From NCBI GenBank assembly GCA_002362575.1, contig DEUM01000010.1, forward strand, positions 1 to 39,715: 39,715 nt of DNA. The letters are read 5' to 3'. Positions 1 to 7,045 of this stretch are shown piece after piece. Below the pieces are notes generated by a model. It was not told the origin of the DNA. It did no database searches and saw only the letters and a list, made by a program, of their open reading frames with translations. The stretch comes from Lachnoclostridium sp. UBA3262 (lineage in GTDB: Bacteria; Bacillota; Clostridia; Lachnospirales; Lachnospiraceae). Both the position numbers and the translations under genes were made by a program. How positions within the stretch are numbered: the first letter of the stretch is position 1; each line of letters starts with the position of its first letter.

Positions 1-300
1 AGCATTGTCTGAGATGTCTGCTGTTGCTTGTCCTGCCTTTGGCAGTGCGTTCTCACTAGCGCCGCCACGCAGCGGTACAAATGCACCACCAGAAACAATC
101 ACATTTACTGCGGGCAGATGCGAAGCATCCATACATAAAAGAAGGCTGTCAAAAACAAATTGATTTATTTTTGACAGCCTTCTTTTATGTATGTGCACCG
201 TAGGTGCTGCCCGCAGTAATCAGTAACTAAGGTGGTGCATAAGGACCGGCGGGCGGCAACGTTGCCAAAGGCAGGACAAGCAACAATGCAGACAACGAGT
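1..300. repeat. Inverted pair of ~95-bp repeats flanking a central hairpin; no gene seen
   Basis: The sequence from about 14 to 117 is repeated in inverted and diverged form from about 207 to 300. Shared blocks include a 13-bp perfect arm (105-117 against 207-219), a GGTGGTGCAT block and a block containing GCCAAAGGCAGGACAAGCAA. Between the arms and the central hairpin each side carries its own mini-hairpin with a 3-nt loop: 117-129 (loop GAA) and 195-207 (loop GTA). The right copy has a stop codon where the left copy is open on the minus strand, so I do not call a gene. It is probably a dispersed intergenic repeat or the meeting of two repeat copies. Confidence 0.7.
130..193. terminator. Bidirectional rho-independent terminator-like hairpin
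   Basis: Perfect 26-bp arms (130-155 and 168-193) enclose a 12-nt AT-rich loop. The arm reads TCAAAAA toward the loop and ends with TTTTATGTATG, so a stem with T-rich tracts forms on both strands. It would stop transcription arriving from the left of the window as well as from the right. It lies exactly at the centre of the inverted repeats. Confidence 0.8.
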
Positions 301-482
301 TTGGCGAAGGGCGGCGGAATGTTTTTGTAAACGAAGGAAACAATTTATTTTTCGCAGGGAGTGATGTCCCGGCAGGAAACGGTAGGATATCCGCCGCAAA
401 GGATTGAGAAATCGCCCTGTGTCGAAATGGGTTCGACCATATATCGTCAGGCTAAGAAATTATAAAGATTTTCTAATATATA
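301..482. other. Gene-free stretch upstream of the polymerase gene
   Basis: No supported gene. The right repeat arm fades out here. A short hairpin GTCGAA/TTCGAC lies at 421-437. An open stretch up to a stop near 405 has no start codon with a ribosome-binding site and looks like part of the repeat. Confidence 0.4.
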
Positions 483-511
483 TTGCAATCTTTTCCTTTC
501 TATATTATAAT
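483..511 (+). promoter_or_regulatory. Sigma-A-type promoter of the polymerase gene
   Basis: TTGCAA (483-488), a 17-bp spacer and TATAAT (506-511) lie 38 bp before the start codon at 550. An AGGAG ribosome-binding site sits between them. Confidence 0.7.
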
Positions 512-549
512 TTGAATTTGTTTATAATACTACTAACAGGAGAATTATC

Positions 550-1929
550 ATGAAAGAAAAATACTACACTCTGTATAGAAATATTGTTTTTTATTTTACA
601 CTGGCATTTGCCATTTATACGTTGTTCGGACGTTTTGCTGTCCTTCACGCACTGGTTGAGCATACCGTGAACCCTTTTCTTTATGTCTTTGCTGGTTTAT
701 TTGGGTTATTATTGTTTGCTATAGATTTCTTTTTCTACCGGAATTTCCGCAAAATGAAGTATTATCCGGTCTTTATCGCTTTTATCGTCTGCGCGGCGGT
801 CTCCTCTGCCTTAAACTATTCTTATGGCATTACCAGCAATCTTACTACTCTGATATGGCTGGTGGTACAGATGGGGCTTTTTGCCACGATGGGACGGCTT
901 TTTACGAAGGAGCAGTATGACCGCTGGCTGACATTGTTTTTCCTTTTCAGCGGTCTTATCTGGGGCATTGCCTCCGCTGTCTCCCTGTACCAGTATATCT
1001 TTGTCTCTGGCTATCATGTATTTCTGAATGAACGCTCAATCCGCCAGAGTTTCTATGACAACCGCCTGTTTGGATTATTTATTGATCCAAATCTGGGAGC
1101 ATTTGTTGCCTTTCTGGTAATCTGGGGTATGATTTATCTGATTCATAAGTACACAAATAGACTCGTACGCAGCATGGCAGTCCTAAATATCGTAATCCAG
1201 CTGCTCTACATTATTCTGTCAGGCTCCCGCAGCACGGAAGTCTGTATAATCCTGTCCCTGTCATATACCATAATTTACCTGCTGCTAAGGCGATATCGTC
1301 GTGCCACCCACAAACCTTCCACCCTGTTTCGTGTCTTCAGCTATCTCGCGACGCCGATTCTGTGCGCAGCCATACTTATTGGCTTCTTTACGCTGTTTAA
1401 GGCGGGAGCATCGCACTTTGCTAAGTATATGTCACCGGAAAAGCACACTGTGAAAAATGAACTGACACGGACAGATATCGAGGGAAATGAGTCCAACAAT
1501 CGGGTGGATATATGGAAGGGCTACCTTTTCCTCATGAAAGACAAGCCGCTTTTTGGCGTTTCGCCGCGAAATGCATGGGAATATGCGGACAGAGAACACC
1601 CTGACAGCTATATTGCCGAACACCACTATGATGTGCACAATGCCTACATCGCTGTCCTCGCCGGGATGGGAATTATCGGTTTTCTTGTACTGCTTGTCAT
1701 GCTGTTTTGTATTCTGAAAACCATACTGCCCCGCTCTGTAGATACAGAGAACATGGATATCCAGTATTTTTTCGCCCTGCAAATCATACTGAATATCGCC
1801 GTCTTTATCTTCTTCTATCCGGGTATATTCTTTACCAATGGGATTGATACGATATTGTTCTGGCCAGCCATCGGCTATGCTATGCAGCAGAGATTACCGG
1901 TTTCGAAGCCGGATGAGTCTCCGGTATAA
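550..1929 (+). CDS. O-antigen ligase/polymerase (Wzy/WaaL-like) membrane protein
   Basis: Predicted polytopic membrane protein of 459 residues that likely joins or polymerises lipid-linked glycan units on the outer face of the membrane. It is almost entirely hydrophobic helices, with one large extracytoplasmic loop late in the protein, the layout of the O-antigen ligase family. Two typical motifs are visible: a GSRS-type turn at about 225-228, and in the large loop a DVHN motif at 361-364 with the conserved histidine followed by an amphipathic helix. The start has an AGGAG site and its own promoter. The 3' end overlaps by 36 bp the 3' end of a convergent glycosyltransferase gene, which supports a role in surface polysaccharide. 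The substrate cannot be told from sequence. Confidence 0.8.
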   Translation: MKEKYYTLYRNIVFYFTLAFAIYTLFGRFAVLHALVEHTVNPFLYVFAGLFGLLLFAIDFFFYRNFRKMKYYPVFIAFIVCAAVSSALNYSYGITSNLTTLIWLVVQMGLFATMGRLFTKEQYDRWLTLFFLFSGLIWGIASAVSLYQYIFVSGYHVFLNERSIRQSFYDNRLFGLFIDPNLGAFVAFLVIWGMIYLIHKYTNRLVRSMAVLNIVIQLLYIILSGSRSTEVCIILSLSYTIIYLLLRRYRRATHKPSTLFRVFSYLATPILCAAILIGFFTLFKAGASHFAKYMSPEKHTVKNELTRTDIEGNESNNRVDIWKGYLFLMKDKPLFGVSPRNAWEYADREHPDSYIAEHHYDVHNAYIAVLAGMGIIGFLVLLVMLFCILKTILPRSVDTENMDIQYFFALQIILNIAVFIFFYPGIFFTNGIDTILFWPAIGYAMQQRLPVSKPDESPV

Positions 1930-2871
1930 TTTTTTGTTGATTTTTAGCATACACATGGAAATTTTTCTCATTTTACCCACATACGGATTTTTCATAACTA
2001 TTTTAAAATGACACCGGAGCCACGAGACAATCTCCTGCTCTCTTGGCTTATCATACTGCCCGGAGCAAATCATCTTGTCATACACGTGAAAACGGGCCCA
2101 GATTCTGCGAAACATCGCTTCGTTTTCCAAATTCCATCCAGCAAGCCGTTCATAAATGCGCTCATATGCCTTGATGAGATCCCCGTCCCGCTCCGAGTAG
2201 CTGCTGGACATAAGGCTCTGCTCCCGATGATTATAGTGATACAACGGCGCCGTATCAAAAGACGCCAGCTTTGCCTTGCACAGGGCATCCACCACCGCCA
2301 CGGCATCCTCGCCGATAGTCAAATCTTCCGGAAATATACCTTTTCCATCTTTTGTCTCTAAAAGCTCTCTGCGAAAAAGCTTACAGACCGGTCCCGCAAT
2401 GGCGATATAATTCATAAGGATTTCCCGAATTGCTCCCTCTCCCGTCGTCCGCCTGCGTATTATCATTTCAGGAAAAGTCCGGCTGTGGCTGTGTTCCGGA
2501 TAATCATGTATCAGTCCGCAAAAGGAACAGTCCGCATTTGCCTTCAGAAGCGAATGAACTAGTGTCTCCACCATATTTTTTTCAATTGTATCATCACTGT
2601 CCACAAACATGATACAGTCCCCTGTAGACCGTGCAATGCCTTCATTGCGCGCACGGCTGACTCCCTCATTTTTTTTATGGTAAACAGATACTTTCTCATG
2701 ATTTTCAAAAGCATCGCAAATCTTACCGCTGCCATCCGATGAGCCATCATCAATCAGCAACAGTTCAAAGTTCTTATAAGTTTGCTCCAAAATACTTTGG
2801 ATACAAGCCTCCAGATAGTTCTCACAATTATATACCGGAACTACAATACTTACCTTAACTGTCTCTTTCAA
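1894..2871 (-). CDS. Family 2 glycosyltransferase
   Basis: Likely transfers a sugar from a nucleotide donor to a growing surface glycan at the cytoplasmic membrane face. The 325-residue protein begins with the GT-A fold signature: SIVVPVYN at about 8-15, the nucleotide-binding DDGSSDGS at 41-48 and the metal-binding DSDD at 91-94. A later GED motif near residue 190 is usual in the family. The C-terminal ~100 residues are basic and form no clear second domain. The start is TTG, because no ATG lies before the catalytic motif; an AGGGA sits at normal distance. The stop lies inside the convergent polymerase gene. Donor and acceptor are unknown. Confidence 0.85.
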   Translation of the reverse strand: MKETVKVSIVVPVYNCENYLEACIQSILEQTYKNFELLLIDDGSSDGSGKICDAFENHEKVSVYHKKNEGVSRARNEGIARSTGDCIMFVDSDDTIEKNMVETLVHSLLKANADCSFCGLIHDYPEHSHSRTFPEMIIRRRTTGEGAIREILMNYIAIAGPVCKLFRRELLETKDGKGIFPEDLTIGEDAVAVVDALCKAKLASFDTAPLYHYNHREQSLMSSSYSERDGDLIKAYERIYERLAGWNLENEAMFRRIWARFHVYDKMICSGQYDKPREQEIVSWLRCHFKIVMKNPYVGKMRKISMCMLKINKKLYRRLIRLRNR

Positions 2872-2922
2872 ATCAATTCCCTGACTTTCTTTTTATCTGT
2901 TTCAAATCCAACTGCATGGAGT

Positions 2923-2951
2923 ATTTTACTATATTTTCGTATTTGACGCAA
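2923..2951 (-). promoter_or_regulatory. Probable promoter of the glycosyltransferase gene
   Basis: On the minus strand TTGCGT (2946-2951), 17 bp and TAAAAT (2923-2928) lie about 50 bp upstream of the TTG start. It is divergent from the promoter of the SPFH operon. Confidence 0.45.
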
Positions 2952-3031
2952 GAAATCCCATCATTTTTCCATACTCCCGACTCAGTGGAGCAAATTTATA
3001 CCCTGTACACGGAAAAACTTAAAGCAAAAAA

Positions 3032-3060
3032 TGGACTTTTTTCGACAAAAAAGGTATAAT
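3032..3060 (+). promoter_or_regulatory. Probable promoter of the ydjI-ydjG-ydjH-like operon
   Basis: TATAAT at 3055-3060 with a weak -35 (TGGACT, 3032-3037) at 17 bp spacing. It lies 82 bp before the chosen start at 3143. It does not look like the ECF sigma-W promoter that drives the related Bacillus operon. Confidence 0.55.
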
Positions 3061-3142
3061 AATGATGTCTGCATTGCTACACTGATTTTTTTTAGTATTG
3101 GCATTGCAGAACACCGAAAAACAAACAGAATGGAGAATATGT

Positions 3143-4441
3143 ATGGGACTAATTAAAGCAATTTCAGGCGCAATCCGCGGAGTTACCGCCGACCAGTGGA
3201 AGGAGTATTTTTACTGTGATGCTCTGGAAAATCAAGTATTGGTAGTAAAGGGACAGAGAAGAAACCATAGTAAATTCGGAACCGGAAATAAGGGCAATGA
3301 CAATATCATCAGTAATGGCTCTGTCATAGCGGTAAACGAAGGTCAGTGTATGATTATTGTTGATCAGGGTAAGGTCGTAGAATTTTGTGCTGAGGCGGGT
3401 GAATTTATGTATGACACCTCTTCCGAGCCAAGTTTGCTAAGCGGCGACTTAGGCGAGAACATCGGTAAGACCTTTTCTACTATTGGCAAGCGATTTACTT
3501 TTGGCGGTGATACCGGAAAAGACCAGCGGGTATATTTCTTTAACACAAAAGAAATTATGGGAAACAAATATGGAACTGCTAATCCGGTTCCGTTCCGCGT
3601 AGTGGATAACAATATCGGACTGGATGTCGATATCTCCGTCCGCTGTAACGGAGAATATTCTTATCAGATATTTGATCCAATCCTTTTTTATACAAATGTT
3701 TGCGGTAATATTTCAGACGAATACACCCGTGATCAGATTGACAGCCAGTTAAAATCAGAGTTAATGACGGCATTGCAGCCGGCTTTCGCACAGATTTCCG
3801 CTATGGGAATCCGATATAGCGCGGTTCCTGCCCACACGATGGAGGTTGCCGACGCTCTCAATAAAGTATTATCGGAAAAATGGAGTGCACTGCGAGGTAT
3901 CAAAATTGTTTCCTTTGGCGTAAACACGATTAAGGCCTCCGAGGAAGATGAGGAAATGATTAAGGAGCTTCAGAAAACTGCTGTTCTCCGAAATCCAAAT
4001 ATGGCTGCTGCCACTCTGGTCGGCGCACAGGCAGAGGCTATGAAGGCTGCCGCTTCCAACACATCCACCGGACCTATGATGGCATTTGCCGGTATGAATA
4101 TGGCGAATCAGGCAGGCGGCATGGATGCCAATTCTTTGTTTGCCATGGGACAACAGCAAAATAATACACCGCCGGTAAACCCGGCTCCACCAACTCCGGC
4201 AGCCCCGCCAGTTCCTCCAGTACCACCAACTCCGACAGCCACGACAGCTCCTGCCGGATGGACCTGTTCCTGCGGCGCTGTCAATCAGGGAAATTTCTGT
4301 CAGGAATGTGGCTCAAAACGCCCTGCCGATGCTCCTCTGTATAAATGTGATAAGTGTGGCTGGCAGCCGGAAGATCCACATAAACCACCAAAGTTCTGTC
4401 CGGAGTGTGGTGATATCTTTGATGACAATGATATCCAGTAG
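3143..4441 (+). CDS. SPFH-domain protein with C-terminal zinc ribbons (YdjI-like)
   Basis: Membrane-associated scaffold-type protein of 432 residues. The N-terminal ~290 residues match the SPFH/virion-core-like family to which Bacillus YdjI belongs; they contain beta-rich repeats and then an Ala/Glu-rich coiled coil. A Pro/Thr-rich linker follows. The C-terminus has CxCG...CxxCG and CxxCGW...CPECG pairs, that is two zinc ribbons. I start at ATG 3143, with GGAG at correct spacing, rather than the upstream in-frame TTG at 3098, which lacks a ribosome-binding site. It is the first gene of three; the next starts 30 bp downstream. By analogy with the Bacillus set it may act in envelope stress or membrane organisation; that is inference. 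Confidence 0.8.
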   Translation: MGLIKAISGAIRGVTADQWKEYFYCDALENQVLVVKGQRRNHSKFGTGNKGNDNIISNGSVIAVNEGQCMIIVDQGKVVEFCAEAGEFMYDTSSEPSLLSGDLGENIGKTFSTIGKRFTFGGDTGKDQRVYFFNTKEIMGNKYGTANPVPFRVVDNNIGLDVDISVRCNGEYSYQIFDPILFYTNVCGNISDEYTRDQIDSQLKSELMTALQPAFAQISAMGIRYSAVPAHTMEVADALNKVLSEKWSALRGIKIVSFGVNTIKASEEDEEMIKELQKTAVLRNPNMAAATLVGAQAEAMKAAASNTSTGPMMAFAGMNMANQAGGMDANSLFAMGQQQNNTPPVNPAPPTPAAPPVPPVPPTPTATTAPAGWTCSCGAVNQGNFCQECGSKRPADAPLYKCDKCGWQPEDPHKPPKFCPECGDIFDDNDIQ

Positions 4442-4471
4442 GGAGAAATCTGCTAAAAGAGGAGAAAATGA

Positions 4472-5572
4472 ATGGACGATTTTAACAATGTAAATATAGT
4501 GGATACCAAAGAGGAAACGGACAAAAAATGTCCTCAATGCGGTGGCGTTATGAACTTTAATCCTGCCACTGGTAATCTGAAGTGTCCATATTGCGAGTAT
4601 GAAGAAGAAATTGAGAAGCAAGTATTTGAGCCAGAGAAGGCAGATGAACTTGATTTTTTTGCTGCTGAGCACACGGCAAACTGCGACTGGGGCGTGGAGA
4701 CAAAGACCGTCCTCTGCAATGCCTGCGGAGCAGAATCTATCTATGATGCCCTGCAGACTTCTGCTGTCTGCCCATTTTGCGGTTCCAATCAGGTTATGGA
4801 TGCAAACGACCAGAATACGATGGCGCCGGGAGGCGTAGTACCGTTTTCTGTAAGCGATAAGCAGGCTTCCGGTTTATTCAAGAAATGGATTAAGCGCAGA
4901 TGGTTCTGCCCGCGGCTTGCCAAAAACAGTGCAAAGCCGGACCGCTTTAACGGTATTTATCTGCCATTCTGGACTTTTGATACCTATACGACCTCTTCCT
5001 ATACAGGCAGATATGGTATTGACCACATCACAACAGACAGCAAGGGAGAGCGCCACACCGAAACAATCTGGCATAATACCTCGGGCGTTTATCAGGAGTT
5101 TTTTAACGACGAGCTGGTTGCCGCCTCGAAGAACCACGACATTTCCATGCTTCGGAAGCTGGAGCCGTTCGACACTGAAAATAATAAATCCTACAAACCG
5201 GAATATATCGCCGGCTTTGTTGCCGAACGGTATTCTCTCGGACTAAAGGACGCATGGCAGAGGGCAATCCAATCAATCAAATCAAAATTGACCTCTCACA
5301 TTTCTGATGAAATCCGGGAGGAGCACCGCGCAGACCACGTCGGAAGTGTTTCATTCTCTACCGATTATAAAGATATTACTTATAAATATTTGTTGCTCCC
5401 TATATGGGTTTCTAACTACAAGTATAAAAACAAGGTCTATCAGTTTATGGTAAACGGACAGACCGGCAAGGTTGCAGGCAAGACGCCTATTTCCATTCCA
5501 AGGGTAATTCTTGCCACGCTAGGTATTCTTGCTATTATTGCATTCGTTTTTTATCTTCGTGCGAACAGCTAA
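4472..5572 (+). CDS. TFIIB-type zinc-ribbon membrane protein (YdjG-like)
   Basis: Protein of 366 residues with two N-terminal zinc ribbons (CPQCGG...CPYCEY at about 20-42 and CNACGA...CPFCGS at about 83-105). A long soluble middle region contains aromatic-rich strands (PFWTFDTYTTSSYTG), and one C-terminal transmembrane helix spans about 345-363. The layout matches Bacillus YdjG, sometimes misnamed a primosomal or replication protein because of the zinc ribbons. The C-terminal anchor puts the ribbons in the cytoplasm. It lies between the SPFH gene and the third zinc-ribbon gene, with short gaps and a GAGGAG site, so it is co-transcribed. No helicase motif is present, so a direct role in replication is unlikely. 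Confidence 0.75.
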   Translation: MDDFNNVNIVDTKEETDKKCPQCGGVMNFNPATGNLKCPYCEYEEEIEKQVFEPEKADELDFFAAEHTANCDWGVETKTVLCNACGAESIYDALQTSAVCPFCGSNQVMDANDQNTMAPGGVVPFSVSDKQASGLFKKWIKRRWFCPRLAKNSAKPDRFNGIYLPFWTFDTYTTSSYTGRYGIDHITTDSKGERHTETIWHNTSGVYQEFFNDELVAASKNHDISMLRKLEPFDTENNKSYKPEYIAGFVAERYSLGLKDAWQRAIQSIKSKLTSHISDEIREEHRADHVGSVSFSTDYKDITYKYLLLPIWVSNYKYKNKVYQFMVNGQTGKVAGKTPISIPRVILATLGILAIIAFVFYLRANS

Positions 5573-5636
5573 TTTATCGCTGTCATTTTGTCAATGCCAT
5601 TGAGCGGCAGAAAATAAAACGAAGGAGAGAGGTCTT

Positions 5637-6401
5637 ATGAAATATATACCTGTCATTATCATCTTGGCACTGGTTCTAATCATTATCATTGCTATTTTCT
5701 GCGGAGTTATGTATATTCGAAACAAGACACGGGAAGTTTCCCGTGCCTTGTTTGGCACCTCTGACGTTTCTCAGGCTGCCAGAAAAATGAAGCAGGAATA
5801 TTCTTCCACCCCCAAATCCGTATCGGCTATGACAAGCCTTTTGCTGCCTAAAATTGTAGCCGACTTCCCTGATTTTCAATACGATGAGATGAAGGAGCGG
5901 GCAGAAAACATTCTGACAAGTTATCTGTGCGCCATTACTGAGCGAAACTCTTCTCTTTTGCAGGATGGGAATACCGAATTAAAGAATCAATTAGAAAATC
6001 ATATCCAAATGCTCTCTGCCAAAGATTTAAGAGAGTATTTTCAGCAAGTCAAAATACACCGGACGGAAATCTGCCAGTACAGAAAAACAGAAGGACGCTG
6101 TATCATCACGTTCCAGTCCTCCTTAGAATGTTATCATTATATTACCAATATTAACAATTCTTCTTCCATACAGGAAGGTTCTAAAGATTGTAAGCACCAG
6201 ACAAGATACAACACTGATTTAATCTACATTCAGGACCGTAATCTGGTTGAGGATGAAAGAGATCATGCACTGGGCGTAAACTGCCCGAACTGCGGCGCTC
6301 CTATTTCCTCCCTCGGTGCTAAAGTGTGTGAATACTGCGGCACCCCGGTGATTGAAATCAATATTCATGCATGGTCCTTTAGTAATGTGGAGGAAGTGTA
6401 G
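5637..6401 (+). CDS. Tim44-like membrane-anchored zinc-ribbon protein (YdjH-like)
   Basis: Protein of 254 residues with an N-terminal transmembrane helix (about 4-26), a soluble alpha/beta domain (about 60-205) similar to the Tim44-like domain of Bacillus YdjH, and a C-terminal zinc ribbon (CPNCGA...CEYCGT). It is the last gene of the operon; the start has a GGAGAG site. The final 23 bases overlap the 3' end of a convergent gene of the restriction island. That may mark the insertion boundary and may have changed the last few residues. The family assignment rests on architecture, length and neighbours. Confidence 0.65.
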   Translation: MKYIPVIIILALVLIIIIAIFCGVMYIRNKTREVSRALFGTSDVSQAARKMKQEYSSTPKSVSAMTSLLLPKIVADFPDFQYDEMKERAENILTSYLCAITERNSSLLQDGNTELKNQLENHIQMLSAKDLREYFQQVKIHRTEICQYRKTEGRCIITFQSSLECYHYITNINNSSSIQEGSKDCKHQTRYNTDLIYIQDRNLVEDERDHALGVNCPNCGAPISSLGAKVCEYCGTPVIEINIHAWSFSNVEEV

Positions 6402-7035
6402 AAGAAATTTTTTCCAGAAAACACGAAACAGCCTTTGCATATGGATATGCCTGCTCCTCAAGCCATTTTAAATAGTCTACATCTTTAAAATAAATTGACT
6501 CAATGGTTTCCCCTTTATACTTACCATTCTTCAACGTTATTCTCCCAATATCCTTAATACTTTTATGCCGATATATATTCTTTATCAATTCACTTTTCTC
6601 AGACAAACATTCTCTATTTAGTTTTCTAAACCATTCTGCAAATCTATCCCGTGTATATCTTGTTCTATTTTCTTCTACTATGCCATTCTCATCGATATCA
6701 AGTACCTCTATCAGCAATACTTCATTTTCTGCTCTTGTACCTTTCTTAGCATAATTTACCAGATATAATGTGGCATTAAAATCTAGTTTTGCCTGCCATA
6801 ATGCTAAAAACTTTGAAGCATTTTTATGCCAATATCTATTCGGATGACTGGTATATGGTGTAACCGTTTGTCTTTCCTCACATAACAGATATTCAATTAT
6901 AACATACCCTAATTGTGGATGTTTTTGCAATCTGTCAAAATTAATCGCCGCAGTACAATCACTCCCTAATAATTCCTTTGAGAACTCAAAACCACTTTGA
7001 TCATCATGTTCTAATCTTTTACTTGGCTGATACAT
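6379..7035 (-). CDS. Uncharacterised restriction-island protein with ExoX-C-like tail
   Basis: Not recognised as a named gene. It is 218 residues. The N-terminal ~110 residues have a possible nuclease-like pattern (D34, then E48 in VIIEYL, then the strongly polar segment TSHPNRYWHKN at 62-72). The C-terminal part has GKYKGETIESIY...DYLKWL (171-191), which resembles the small domain found at the end of ExoX-like exonucleases and in DNA-processing proteins. I start at ATG 7035 with GGAGG at 6 nt, 10 bp after the stop of the restriction endonuclease, so it is the third gene of that operon. A role in restriction, such as a processing or accessory factor, is inference from position. Confidence 0.6.
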   Translation of the reverse strand: MYQPSKRLEHDDQSGFEFSKELLGSDCTAAINFDRLQKHPQLGYVIIEYLLCEERQTVTPYTSHPNRYWHKNASKFLALWQAKLDFNATLYLVNYAKKGTRAENEVLLIEVLDIDENGIVEENRTRYTRDRFAEWFRKLNRECLSEKSELIKNIYRHKSIKDIGRITLKNGKYKGETIESIYFKDVDYLKWLEEQAYPYAKAVSCFLEKISSTLPPHY

Positions 7036-7045
7036 CTTAAACCTC

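Noticed and set aside
1..133. Open frame on the minus strand starting MDASHLPAVNV and running off the left edge
   Set aside because: The ATG lies inside the terminator stem, there is no ribosome-binding site or promoter, and the inverted copy at 207-300 has a stop at the matching place. It is more likely repeat DNA.
3013..3046. Sigma-W-like promoter before the SPFH gene (AAAACTT ... CGAC)
   Set aside because: The spacing between the two elements is about 25 bp, far from the 16-17 bp needed, and a TATAAT is better placed.
4472..5572. Primosomal protein or helicase label for the second operon gene
   Set aside because: Only zinc ribbons and a C-terminal membrane helix are present; no Walker or helicase motifs are visible.
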